From Lepidodermella squamata (Eukaryota > Gastrotricha), in assembly GCA_047495785.1 (NCBI GenBank), contig JBLDXI010000009.1:62001-126000 (forward strand): a stretch of 64,000 nucleotides of DNA. Reading direction: 5' to 3'. Positions 1-11,206 of this stretch are shown here, piece after piece. The notes beneath the pieces are model-generated. The model ran no database searches, was not told the DNA's origin, and was given only the letters and a program-made list of their open reading frames with translations. Position numbers and translations under genes: made by a program. The number at the start of each line of letters is the position of its first letter. Within the stretch, counting starts at the first letter, position 1.

Positions 1-422
1 TTCCGTTTTCCCACATTTTCCTCAAACCAAATGGTCATCTCGTCCTATATGCGGCAGCAGATGACTATGCACGCAGGATGATCTTCTCGAGCGAAAATCA
101 ATCGAAATATTTCACTATGTTCCACGCGTTCCAAAGCCTGGTTGATTAAATCATGCAACCCCTTGCAAAATGAGTAAACTCTTCAGTCATAATAAATGCA
201 TGAGAAAATCAGATCTTCACTACCGGATGGGTTGGGTGGACAATTTAAGGTATCATTCTAAATGAAAAATTATTAACCCTTGTATATTGGAGAAGAATTA
301 TCGCCCGAATCAGGGAATTTTACATCTAATAATGCAGGTCGACCTCATTTTATCTGGAGTGGAATATCGGCGGCGTCAAGCATTCACCATCCGAAGCTTT
401 CGAGCTATTTTTAGGTAGAATA

Positions 423-496
423 GCTCTTTGACTTGCCGACAGTTCAAACTGTTAAATCTGTCAAACAGTATAAGTCGGCGTTATTGTTCAAAGAGC
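423..496. repeat. imperfect inverted repeat (hairpin)
   Basis: The left arm (423-432, GCTCTTTGAC) pairs with the right arm (486-496, GTTCAAAGAGC). Inner segments GCCGAC and GTCGGC, and ACTGTT and AACAGT, also pair. Asymmetric bulges interrupt the stem. It could be a small fold-back element or a structured RNA; nothing in the sequence decides. Confidence 0.4.
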
Positions 497-1274
497 ATCG
501 ACGTATTCATCGAATATCGATGTATTTGAAACTATACATTCAAAAATAATTAATAGTAATGTTTTTATTTATCCTCTCTCTTAGACTTTTGCTTCTATAT
601 CATTTCCGGTTTTGGAGAGGTCGAAGTCAAGCGAAAGATGGAAATCACCCACCCCCACCGCTGAATATCTTCCTCTTCCCAAGAATTCGTATTTATCAAG
701 CGAGTTGACAATCGTGCGCCATTCGTATCGGTCAAACGATAATAATTCTGTCAATGGAAAATCAGAAATAATTTTGATTTGGAATTCATGTTTTTCACCG
801 TGTTTTTTTCTTTTTAACCGGTTTTTTATCTTTTTGTTTTTGGGTTACCTTTTCTTCGGCGAACCTCCTTAACAATGCCAAGAACCTTGTGTAGACTTCT
901 CTTGGTACAGTCTATCCACCTGGTTCGGGGTCTGCCTTTTGGGGCAAACCATCCGAACGGAGGAGACCATTTTGTCACTTTTTGTTTCCGCTCTGCGGTG
1001 TTATTCTTCATTTTCGATCCTCATCATCGTTCTCGATACACACGAATAATAAAATGCGTGTTTATTATAGGTACGCTTTTGAGATTCCCGTGCTGTGCGC
1101 ACGCGTGAACAGCAACTAACATCGACTTATTGCGCCTTCTTGAGTAATGCACGCACACACAGTATATTCAAAAAGGAATAAAACATGAATAAAAAATGCA
1201 CCTTAATAATTTTCAAATTGAAATTTGTCGAAAGCTTATTGGCTCGTCAGTGACTCTAAAAGCCAGAAATTAGT

Positions 1275-1400
1275 CTATAAAAGGGAAAAAATGGAAGAGC
1301 TAAGGAAGAAGAGGTGGAAGACAGAAGGAAGAAGGAAGAAGAAGGGAAGAGCAGAGAGATGGAAGAAAGGAAGAATAAGAGAAGGAAGAGGAAGAGCGTC
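1275..1400. repeat. purine-rich low-complexity tract
   Basis: The plus strand is almost entirely A and G, with degenerate GGAAGA/GAAGAAG units. It is open in several frames only because stop codons are rare in such sequence. I do not regard it as coding. Confidence 0.6.
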
Positions 1401-2599
1401 GTTGCCAAGGATTACGGATTACTCTCAACTCTCAACGCTGAATGACTTCGTCTCGCCAATTCTTTAAGCTTCTATTTTGAATATCTCCGGTCCGTGGGTT
1501 AATATTTATGTAACAATAAACAGAGAAGGAATAGATGTTGCCGTTTGAGGAATAGAGGATGACATGAGGTCCTAATCGTTTTCGCGAGTCGCACGTTGAT
1601 GTACATGGCGCTAATAAAATAGCATCAGATCTAGCGAATAATTTCACAGCTCGTGTAATTGTTGTTTGATAAACTGCGGCTCTGGTGATGGTGATGGTTG
1701 CAGTAAGGTTTTATTCAAGCCCACGTATTCGACGTCAAGTAGGATAGCTAATAAGCCAGCTAGCTACAAGAAAGCGCAGCCACGGCGAAAGCTACTGGTG
1801 TTGAGTTGGCCGGAGAGCACGCGGAGCGTTGTGTTGCCCGAGCGCGTTGTCCCTCGACGCCGGTGGCTGGCAAGACGACAGTCTTTTTTACGTTCGCGAG
1901 GCTCTTTTCAAGCCTGCGCTCGTTTATGCATCAACGGCGGTGCTGGCACATCACAACACTACGCGCTGCGAGTAATAATAATAATAATAAATAATATGAG
2001 CGCGTAGGCACTGCGCCTCAATAGTACAGCGCTAAGCCGCTACAATGACAAGTAGCGCACTCGAAAGCAGCCAATCAGCGTCGAGCTCGGCTAAGCTCCG
2101 CCCCTCGCCATTGAGCACTACATACTAAAACCGACTACATACTTAGCTACTATATACTACTCGCGCAGCAACGAAGAAGAAGAAGAGGCGAGACATTTAC
2201 GCTTAATCGAAAATGATTTCGATCAGTGTGTTGCCGAGCTGGCATGCGACTGATACGTCAGGGAGCGAGCGCGGCTGATTTCGCGGCCGCATTATTCCGC
2301 TGCGCTGCCTGTTGCCATCCGTCGACAGCTGGCCGCCGCGCCGCGCCCAGTTCGTCGCCTGGCCCGCTTTGTCGGCTCGACGAAACTAATTAAGTTTCAG
2401 CGTCACGGTTTTCCATCTTTTCACGCCGTCAACTTGTTCAACATCATCACTATCTTTGACTACAATAGCTTCATACACTGTCAAACACCAAAACCTACCA
2501 GTTTCACGACCTAATTCATATTATTATTAATTATTTTTTAGGCGTTTAGAAGTAGGCAATTGAAAGTAGTTCGAGAGCTAGTTTGCCGTTAGTGGCGAC

Positions 2600-5500
2600 A
2601 TGATCGGAAACGAACTGGTAGCCGTCTCGACACAATCTCCCGCCACTCACCAACAGCCGAACAAGATGGCACCCATGCAGCAGCAGCAAACCGCAGCACC
2701 GCCGCAATCGCCCGCGCCAACTTCGTCGGCGACTGCGCCAGCCTGCGATGCCTGCCAGAAGGTCATCCTCGACCGCTTCATTTGCTTCGTCATGTCTCGT
2801 CCCTATCATCCCCGCTGCTTGGCTTGCTCCGACTGCGGGGCTCAACTCGTCGACCGTTGCTTCGCCAAGTCCGGCAGGCTTTATTGCCGCACCGACTTTC
2901 TCAAGTAAGTGATGCTGCTAACAAGAATTATCTACCCGTTATCATTGCTATATCAAACCTTGATCGATTTCTTTATTTTACCTATTTTTTTCTTGTTACT
3001 TTGCAGACGCTTCGGCGCACGCTGCGGTGCCTGCAGTCAAGCGATCGCGCCGAACGAGCTCGTTCAGCGGACACGAAGCCGAGTTTATCACCTGCCTTGC
3101 TTCGCATGCTGCGTCTGTCACCGGCCTCTTGCAACTGGTGATGAGTTGTACATGGCCGATGAAAACAGATTCGTGTGCCGGGCCGATTTTTTGTCCTCTC
3201 TCGGCCCTAACGCCCCGCCTGGTAGCCACTTGTCAGCCGTTCCACCCGATGGTCAAGCCGATGCTTCCGCGCTCAACGGCGACGATGGTGCTTACCACCG
3301 CAAATTGACAGCCGGTCCGGCAGTGGTCGACGCGAACGGAAATCTGCTGTCGATGGCTCCAGGTTTGTTTATTTTCCCGAGTTTCGTTCTTGTGTTTTTG
3401 TTTCTTCATCATTCTCCCAGAAATATTACCATGAAGATACTTAGGTTGAATACTTATTATTTTAGATACGCATCAGACTTATGTAGGTATACCGTGGCCT
3501 GGCCCATTGGCCTGTTATGAGTAGGATGAGTTCGCAAAGATGAGATATCGATACACGATACACTTTGGATACACTTAATTGGCTCGCGCGTGTTAATTAG
3601 AAGTGGGCGAGGTCGCAGCGCGTTAAACTTGGCCGAGCGCATGCGCTGCGCTGGCTCGGCGCCGGTTCACGGGCAAATAACAACACGGCGGGCGCTGCTT
3701 ATCGCATTATGTGGCGCGAGGCGGATCCGTGTCCCGATCGATGCGCGCTTGTTGGGCGGCGGCAGAAAGCCGGTCGGCAAGCCAGCATATGCCCACAGAC
3801 AACTGTTCATCGGGCGTGTTTACAAGCAGCAACTTTCCATTTCAAGTAGCGGCATCGTCGCAGCTGCTGGCTAAACGCGATCCGATCTACATTCTAATGT
3901 TATCATCGTCGTCGCCACGAGCGCCATCGATGCGATAATGCTGCGCCGGCGCCAGTCGATTGTCGTCGCTCGCTGTAATTGAATCAATCGATAATGGAAA
4001 TCGGCCCGTTTGCAATTAGTTTTTTTGGTCGCGGCGCCACCAGCGATGTCATCTCAAGCCCGTCTCGGCGCCCTGCCGCGCGCGCCGCCGGACGTGCCCG
4101 GCAGCGCCCGGGCCCCCCTTGCGCCTGTCAGCTTAGCGGCCATGAGCCGGCTCAGGCTCGATTAGCCACTCGCAGCCACATAACTGTTTTCCTTGCGAGT
4201 GTTTTTGCAGCCAGGCGTCGAGCGCGGCCACGTCGTCGATGGCCGGTTGTTCGGTGCGCCGCTAATCAGCACGCCGTGAACTCGGCCGCGCTAGGAAAAC
4301 AAAAACACGCGTCCCCAACAACAACAACGTAGGCCGCGAACGTGCTGTCGCTGCTCGCTCGCAGGCGACACTTCAAACATCGCGCGATCGGCCGGCGGTC
4401 AAACGCCCGATCACCGGTCTGCGCCATTATTTTTAGAATTTCATCATTTCATCCGTTCAAGTTCCCTGATGGTGTGGTACAACGTATAGTCAGTCGCTGC
4501 TTCGATCATCAGCTCGCTGTGGCGGTTAATGGTTCATCAAGTGCCCTCGTGCGACAGGTGCTGTAATTGCGGCCGGCCACCACCGGCAGTCGTTGGGCCC
4601 CTCTCGAGCGAGTGGCGATTTAGCGCACGAGCTCGCGCGCGCATAAGCGCCCGTCATCACCGGTCGGCAACGCTGCCACTCAGATGGCCATCAACGCGTC
4701 AAGCTGCGCGCTGAAAGAAAAAAGCGCGTCGACGTGCGTGGCCGGCTCGTGACCCGCGCGCTTTCCGCCTGCCACTCGCGACAGCCGTTCACGCGCCATT
4801 CACGCAGCCCGGTCGAGCGCGCGCCACTCGACGCCTGACTATTTGTCAACCACGTAGGTGCGAAGCGCTTCAAGTGCCCCGCCTTGTTCGCACGAGTTCA
4901 CGACGGTCGGGCGATTGCGCGCGCGCGAGAGAGAGAGAAAGATAGATGGCTAGGCAGCGCGGGCTAAAAAAATCCGTTCTATCGATTTTATGACACGCTG
5001 CCTTGCCCTAATCCGTGCCTGGCAGCTGCCGCGAGCCAGGCGGGGCTTCATGGCGCTGTCAAGGCTCGATTACAAGCTCACTCGTATTTATGACTAGTTC
5101 AGTGTCAAGCGCCGACCGACGGCGCCGATCAGCGCGTGATGGATTATTGATGCGCGGCAGGCTCTATAACCACTCAATTTGCAAGCGATTCGCGCCGTGA
5201 TCGGGCGCTGCTGTTGGTGAGAAGAGCTGTTAAGAGCGCAGCAATCGTATCGTCTTCATCAACTCAGCGTCTTGGCAGGGCTGCTAGCAAGGCGCGCAAT
5301 TACGGCGCGGATTTACACCACCCCGCTTCTTCATTTACACATCGCCGGCTGCAGCTTGCCTGCCTGCCTGCCTGCTTGCCTACCTATTGCTCCGGCTGTT
5401 TACTGCTTGCTGCAGAGCAGCGGGCGGTGCTCGTGTCTGCGCCTGCCTCTCCTAGCAAGCAACAGTAGCAGTATCGGCCGATTTTTCTCGTCGGCTGCGC

Positions 5501-7472
5501 ACTCGATTGGCGAACGCGCCTGCGCTACTGCGCTGTTGATGTGTAAATTTATTGTAGGCGCATTCAACAGGAAAACCGCACCGCGCCGCCTTCGAGGTGC
5601 GATCTCGGCCCGTTGAGCGAAAATCGCCGCTGAGCATGCCGTCATCGATCTGCCGTTGCTGGCATCGCGCGGCTGTTCCGTTTCCGGCCGCCTATCGGCG
5701 CTTCCGGCGTGCGGGCGCCGCGCTCACCTTCGCGCAATGTTCTCAGGCTCACACGCGCGCGCCCGCGTTCCTGCCACCTTATTAGACCAAGTTCCGTTCC
5801 TCTTCGCACACGACAAGAGGCCTGAGCGTGTGGACGCTAAGTTCACACAAGATTTCAAAGCGATAGTAAAGACGAGAAAAGAGAGTAAAAGTAACAAGAA
5901 AATCTTCGAAATGTCTCAATTAAGCAGTGAGATGATTTCGATTAAAACAAATTATTAAAAGGACCAATTTGAAGCTAATTTGAAAGTAAAAATAAGAGAA
6001 AAGGGTGATTGAATAGTCGAGAAAGCATAAAATAATATAGCAGCTGACAAAAAAGCCTAATAACGAATTTTGTTTAAACAGGAATCGAAAATGGACCCAT
6101 GCTGCAATGTGATTTTCCGGGTGCTGCGCCACATCACCACGGGGGCTTCATGGTCGGAAACGCTGAAATAGCATCAGATGCCGTCATGGCCATGGGCGGA
6201 CTCGGGCAGCGCCATTCAGACTCGATGGGAATGTTCACTGGCGGCAATGGAGGCCCAACCCCTGGCAGTGACATGTTTAACGCCGCGAATCAACCCGACT
6301 TTTCCTCGACACAGGCACCACCTCAAGCGCAACCACAAGCCGCGCCGAATCCTCCCAACACCCGGCCAGGGGGTGGGGCGCGACGCAACAATTCAAGTCA
6401 TAGTAGCAAGCAGAAAAACGGCGGATTGGCGTTGAGCAACAGCAATAATGGAGATGACAGTCATCAGGCGCCAAGTCAGCCGGCGAAGCCAGCGCGTTGT
6501 TTGCCGGCCGGAAAAGCTGCCAAGGAGCAAGAACCCAGCCACCAAAGGCACCAAGATCTCGATTTAGATGGAGGCGCTGATGATTTGGCGGGTTTTAGTG
6601 ATGACGACTCGCTGTCATCCTCAGCCCTAATGGGTGAAGGTTCGTTGGACTCGGACGGCGAGTCGATCGACGGCGACGGCGCCATCTCGCCAAAAGCGCG
6701 CAAAAGCCGCACTCGCTCAAAACCTTCACTTGATGACTCCAATAACATGGGAGATTCGTCTGGTGCCCTCGAAGCCGGGCTAAACCGGCAGTCTTCGTCA
6801 GCCTCCGGATCAGGCACGCCTGGCGTTACGACCGGAAAGGACGGCAAGCGTCGGGGACCACGTACTACAATCAAAGCGAAACAACTCGAAATGCTCAAAT
6901 CGGCGTTCGCGGCGACGCCGAAACCGACACGCCACATCCGTGAGCAGCTGGCTGCCGAAACTGGTCTCAATATGCGGGTCATCCAAGTATGGTTTCAAAA
7001 TCGCCGATCCAAGGAGCGGCGCATGAAGCAGTTGTCAGCCATGGGAGCGCGGCGAGTATTCCTGCGCAACCAGCGCCGGCCTCGACCGTTCGCCGCCGGG
7101 GCAGCCGACGCAGCCGAAATGATGCAGCATGCAGGCGGTGTCGGTCCGGGCGGGGCGCTAGCTTACTACCCGGACGGTTCGGCTGCCGATTTCTACGCGG
7201 CGTCCGTTGCTGCTGCCTATCAGCAACAGCACGGCGCGCCACCGCCCGGCGCCCTCGACCCCTCTGCCATGTATTTTGGTAACCAACAAGCGGGCGTCGT
7301 CATCGGAGAGCCTGTCGGTCCAGGGTTCAGTGGACTCGGCTCGCCTCCGGGTTTGCCAGGTCAACCAGGCGGTAATGCGCCCGACTACGATCCAGTTTTG
7401 CACTACGGCCAAGGAGTCATGGGAGTCATGGGCCAGGAACCATCGCCTGCTAACGCCCTTGCTTGGTCTTGA
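2600..7472 (+). CDS. lhx1/5 (Lim1): LIM-homeodomain transcription factor, Lim1 / Lhx1-Lhx5 class (lin-11 type)
   Basis: Three exons: 2600-2904, 3007-3362 and 6082-7472, joining in phase to a 683-residue protein. LIM domain 1 (about residues 49-100) and LIM domain 2 (about 105-163) carry the regular Cys/His zinc ligands. A homeodomain lies at about 476-536 and contains the helix-3 core [15 protein letters not shown]. The stretch from [12 protein letters not shown] through GARR is nearly identical to vertebrate Lhx1/5, which identifies the class with confidence. The N-terminus has a Gln/Pro-rich leader of about 48 residues. A Ser/acidic linker joins LIM and homeodomain, and the C-terminus is Gly/Pro/Ala-rich. 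Family members act in the nucleus in neuronal and other cell-fate decisions, with Ldb/CLIM binding the LIM domains. Intron 1 is 102 nt. Intron 2 is 2,719 nt and CpG-rich, a likely place for enhancers. The start ATG is the first in frame with LIM1; an extra upstream non-coding exon is possible. Confidence 0.95.
3363..6081 (+). other. large CpG-rich intron 2 of Lim1
   Basis: This 2.7 kb intron separates the LIM exons from the homeodomain exon. It starts with GTTTGT and ends with TTTAAACAG. From about 3590 to 5800 it is rich in CpG and GCGC, and many short frames are open on both strands, none resembling a known protein. It is about forty times longer than the typical intron here. By analogy with other developmental regulators it probably contains cis-regulatory elements; that is inference. 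Confidence 0.6.
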
Positions 7473-8357
7473 GCCGCCATTTTGCTTGTGCGCAACAGTA
7501 TTACGAAGCGCCCTCGCTCCCAAGCATTGTCGCTACAACGGGGGTATGCGGAAAGAACCTCTTTGTGATAAAACGACGAGAGAAAAACTTTGAATATCAT
7601 CGACATCAAAATAGATATTTGTTGATTTATATAAGTGGAAGTGACTTATTTTATAGCGGAGCCTTCAGTAATGCCTCAGCTGTTAGGTTCACAGTCGCTT
7701 TGGACAATCTTTACGATTAGCGATCTAGCGATGACACCAAACGCAGTATAGAATGACGCGACTCTCCTCGTTCTTTTTTCACGTAGCTCGATTAGATTTT
7801 CGAAAGTTACCTAATCGTAATTTATCTCGCGATGATGGCCTTCATTTTTATATAATATTATAAACAAGGAACAGGTTTAGCTATTGAATCATTTATTGAA
7901 ATGCCGTTCTTCTTGCCAAAGAAACGAACATGCTTTTGCAATATTCCATGTTTTTACTTGAATTTTTAACAATCGACATATCATGATCATTTATTATACC
8001 GTTATCATATACATTGTTTATAAATACCGATCTTATTGCTGTCTTTTATATTGTTATACTTATTATTATTAAATCTTTATTTTGCGGATTGATTTCCACC
8101 CCTTATAATAGTGTCCTCCGACGGGTTTTACCTCTCTCATTATTGCTGTACCTTCCCGTTCGTTTCTTCTTGCGACCACTGAAAAATCTTCCACCAATTT
8201 CAAGGGTTCGAAGTTTGAAAGCCGTCGGAATGATCATGAAAATGCGGCGGTTTTATGTGTTTTTGCGGTAATACATAAAATAATAGCTTATTCGGAAAGC
8301 TTGCGATCCCACACCATTTACTGTGTCATCGTCGTCGTAGCTGGATGTGTCGGATTT
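7473..8357 (+). other. Lim1 3' flank / 3'UTR, AT-rich
   Basis: No supported gene. The sequence turns AT-rich directly after the Lim1 stop codon and is probably its 3'UTR and downstream flank. Confidence 0.4.
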
Positions 8358-8957
8358 AAAAAATGTTCTTCGGAGTTTCAATGAGAAAATAACAATAAAA
8401 TCATTTTAATGATTACAAAAGATAATGCAACGTGTATGTGTTTTGCATAGACAAATAATAAGAGACTGGACACTCACGCTTATTTAATACTGCCGAAATA
8501 AAAAAATTATCAAAAGGTATCAAAAGAAAGCTCATAAAATTCTGCATCGATCCCATTAGTACCATTCTGGAATCTGAGGTGGGGCAAATTGCAAGGCAGG
8601 CTCTCAAAGTTTTTAAAGCCCTGATTTATGACGAAATCTTTATGATACAGCTTCCAAATTTATATGGTTGAATAGAGCGTGAGCTACTGCCTTTTATGGC
8701 CACGGCTCGTCCACAGCCGATGAAAACTGTCGTTGCAACGCCAGGATATAGTGAGGGCTGAAATTCGTAAATTTCCTTAAAAATGTGCTTAAGGAGGAAT
8801 TTTAAATTGTAAATTCGAATAATTTCGGCAGTATTGCAAAGGCATGAGTGTCCAGTCTCTTATTATTTGTCTATGGTGTTGTGCATACTTCCTTTTAGAT
8901 TTCAGCAAAATAATGTGTCATATAAGTCAGCTCAACTTTTGAATCCAACACAAACGG
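8358..8957 (-). repeat. partial duplicate of the 3' flank of the downstream membrane-protein gene, split by a MITE
   Basis: Positions about 8358-8445 plus 8884-8957 match about 9174-9330 almost base for base, including the motif ATGTTCTTCGGAGTTTC and the 3' end CAACTTTTGAATCCAACACAA. The second copy is the 3' end and flank of the minus-strand gene at 9309-10412. The copy here stops just inside that coding end, so it is a truncated, non-functional duplicate. A 430-bp element (8446-8875) interrupts it. Confidence 0.8.
8446..8875. mobile_element. non-autonomous DNA transposon (MITE) with 8-bp target-site duplication
   Basis: The element is 430 bp. Its ends are inverted copies: CATAGACAAATAATAAGAG at 8446 is repeated in reverse complement ending at 8875. 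The first 31 bp of the two ends are identical, and similarity continues to about 54 bp through ACTGCCGAAAT. It is flanked by GTGTTTTG (8438-8445) and GTGTTGTG (8876-8883), an 8-bp duplication with one mismatch. The duplicate locus at 9174-9330 shows the same sequence without the insert, so the boundaries are fixed by an empty site. There is no transposase. An 8-bp duplication is typical of the hAT and P superfamilies; the CAT start and 31-bp perfect ends recall P elements but do not prove it. Confidence 0.85.
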
Positions 8958-9308
8958 TTTGCCGCCGCGAAAATTCAATTTCTGCCATTCACTTTTGTTT
9001 CTGCTCATACCTAATTTACAGAAATAAATTTCCAATTATTTTTCTTTCATATTTCTGTACATGACATAAATTTCGAATTTCTTCAACCAGAAATCCCAAA
9101 CCGGCGCAGAATTCTAAAGAAGAAGAAGAATCCGCTTTCGGAGCGCACGTGAAAGAAGAAAGAATAAAGAAAAAAATGTTCTTCGGAGTTTCAATGAGAA
9201 AATAACAATAAAATCATTTTAATGATTACAAAAGATAATGCAATGTGTATATCTGTTTTGCATACTTCCTTTTTAGATTTCAGCAAAATATAATGTCTCA
9301 TAATCAGC
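8884..9308. other. intergenic, includes second copy of the duplicated block
   Basis: Bases 8884-8957 continue the split duplicate. About 8958-9170 is unique sequence with a GAAGAAGAAG run near 9120. About 9174-9308 is the intact, uninterrupted copy of the block and is probably the 3'UTR of the minus-strand gene that begins at 10412. Confidence 0.5.
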
Positions 9309-10412
9309 TCAACTTTTGAATCCAACACAAGTTGAAAATATCCACAAAACCTTTGGGTCTCTATGCAAAATTGCCAACATGGTCGTAATGACTACAAGCA
9401 GCAGCGTGCAAAGCTCAGATCCCATTGATGCAATGTAAAGTACAGCTCGTATTTTCACATCTAGAAGTTCTTTTTTAAGGAGTATACCTTGCACGAAGAA
9501 GAGCCCGCCGAAGCATATCAGGGTTAGGGTAGCTAAGCCGCGGAAAACGAACAGATGTTCATCGTCATCGCGCATTATCCCCCATGAAAACAGCATGTTT
9601 GACACCGTCAATTCTACCATGCAATACATCGATGAGCACTGAATGATATACACACGAGAGGATGATCAATAATTCAGGAAAAAATTATGGAAAAAACAGA
9701 CCAGGTGCACGTATTTGGAGATAGTTCGAGGTATGCACGTGTTGAATCCAAACCACGTGAGACGATCTTCGAGCTCGACTGTTTTGTACACGATAACAGT
9801 TGTATACCTCAGGCAGCCGGTTTCATCATGGATGTGGGTTCTTTCGGTTTTGCCGTACTTGAAACGCGTCGTTTCTCCGTGAGTAGGGAATAAGCCTGGT
9901 AAAAATTAAAAAAATTCGTCGATAATGATAAATGATGTGAAAAAGCTATAACCGATGAAGGCGAAAGAAATTGCAGATAACAGATCACAAATCCACCATG
10001 TTAATTCTGCGGCACTGGCATGGCGATATGAAAATTCCCTGGATAACAAAATGACGAGACCAATGGAAAACAGTATGCTACAAGCAAGGAGAAATCTGAA
10101 TTGGTTAGCCGAAGTATCTGAGCAATGCAAACTGATAGTGTCATTTTTCCATTCATATATTCCTCCTTCTTCCCGTATGTCTCCAACGACATCGTAAACG
10201 TATAGACCAATGATAACAATTAGGGCTACGACAATCATGAAAACGGGCACGTATGTTATGCTGAAAGTCGATTCGCGAATCGTGACGTCCACAGGAATAC
10301 TTTGGTTGTGGAGCCGGTCTTTTAACTCTTCAAATGTTTCGTTGCCGAGTCGCATTTCCACCCGAGGTATGATCACACCAGCCAGAATAACGAAAATCGC
10401 TAGCGAGGTCAT
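9309..10412 (-). CDS. multipass membrane protein of unrecognised family, tandem paralog A
   Basis: Minus-strand exons 10412-9953, 9895-9702 and 9638-9309 join in phase to 327 residues, with introns of 57 and 63 nt. An N-terminal hydrophobic segment (possible signal peptide) is followed by N-glycosylation sequons (NET, NQS). I count about six further hydrophobic spans, including YVPVFMIVVALIVIIGLYVY and the C-terminal pair around LTLICFGGLFF and LCTLLLVVITTMLAIL. Between them is a hydrophilic loop starting LFPTHGETTR with paired cysteines. The protein is collinear with its neighbour at 11207-12352, sharing signatures such as LHCSDTS.NQFRFLLA, SFAFIG and HRDPKVLWIFSTCVGFK. I do not recognise the family. 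The fold resembles small tetraspan or hexaspan surface proteins in general, but no function should be assigned. An acceptor-like ATTATTAG lies 5 nt before the ATG. Confidence 0.75.
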
Positions 10413-11206
10413 TTCTCCTAATAATTTCGCTGCTCAACCGCAGCCAGTGTGTATCTATCCGCGTCTTATATTACAATATTATAATATAGGCGGAAAGCAG
10501 GATGGCCGAGAGGATCAGCCAAGGATTTTCGTGACTCGAGCTTAGCCGTAGGAATGCAATAAAAATTCAATACCTGTATATTTTATTAAACTCCGCTAGA
10601 AAATCGATTGACTAGCGAATATAGGAAATGATAGGAAATAACACGTATTTGTATTTGAGTGCTCATTATTTCACCTCACACGGTTCCAACGCGCTCATAT
10701 AACCATGTCTATAAAATTTATGAATGAAACAAACATAACAATTTTGAATAATACGATTGGCTGTTTGATCCTTTATTATATCGATATCTTTTGCAGAAAT
10801 AACGAAATAACAGAAAAGCTAAACATGAATAAATTTTGCGCATTATTTTGTGCAAGCCCAACTGTCTCCTCTATTATAAGTCACCGTTCGCAATGAAAAC
10901 TGGAACCAGGGCCATCAGTGAGCATTGTCTGACGGCTGAAGCTTGGTAGTAGCAAAAATACCAGTAATATTAAGCAATGAGTAATTCCAAATTTCCAAAG
11001 CTCAGGCCATCAAGAAAATATATCACTCTCATAAGCATGGCATAAATTTGCATCAAGACCAGTGAAAAACATGTCATCTAAAATGTTAAAATTAGTTCTA
11101 GGAGATATGACGGGCTTGGATGGATTTGCTGGGTACGATGCTGGGTTGGAAGAGTATAAACTGCATTGAAGCTGAGCGAAACAAGCTGTTGTCTTATCCT
11201 GCGTAT
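10413..11206. other. spacer between the two paralogs
   Basis: No gene is supported. Bases 10805-10833 are a 29-bp exact match to part of an intron in the neighbouring paralog (11921-11949). The rest is AT-rich and probably includes the 3'UTR of the 11207-12352 gene and the 5' flank of the 9309-10412 gene. Confidence 0.5.
10805..10833. repeat. 29-bp direct repeat, copy 1 (intergenic)
   Basis: It is identical to 11921-11949, which lies inside a 55-nt intron of the adjacent gene. The segment starts AAATAACAGAAAAGC and ends AACATGAATAAA. Both copies lie in the same orientation. Confidence 0.85.

Larger units (their letters stand above)
1..2599. other. gene-free upstream region of Lim1
   Basis: I see no convincing coding sequence here. 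The short open frames lack family similarity and overlap on opposite strands. The stretch holds an imperfect inverted repeat near 423-496, a purine-rich GGAAGA-type low-complexity tract around 1275-1400 and an AAT microsatellite near 1973-1995. GC and CpG content rise from about 1700 to 2350. The last 100 bases include a pyrimidine-rich TTTTTTAG at about 2535-2542, which could be a 5'UTR splice acceptor for the Lim1 transcript. Confidence 0.6.

Noticed and set aside
1225-1467. 80-residue Lys/Arg/Glu-rich frame
   Set aside because: It is the translation of the purine-rich low-complexity tract.
8413-9064. Short frames sharing the peptide CPVSYYLSM on opposite strands
   Set aside because: They are the two terminal inverted repeats of the MITE translated in opposite directions, not related genes.
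10480-10560. tRNA-like look of GGATGGCCGAGAGG
   Set aside because: The start resembles a type II tRNA 5' half, but there is no matching B box or acceptor-stem complement downstream.
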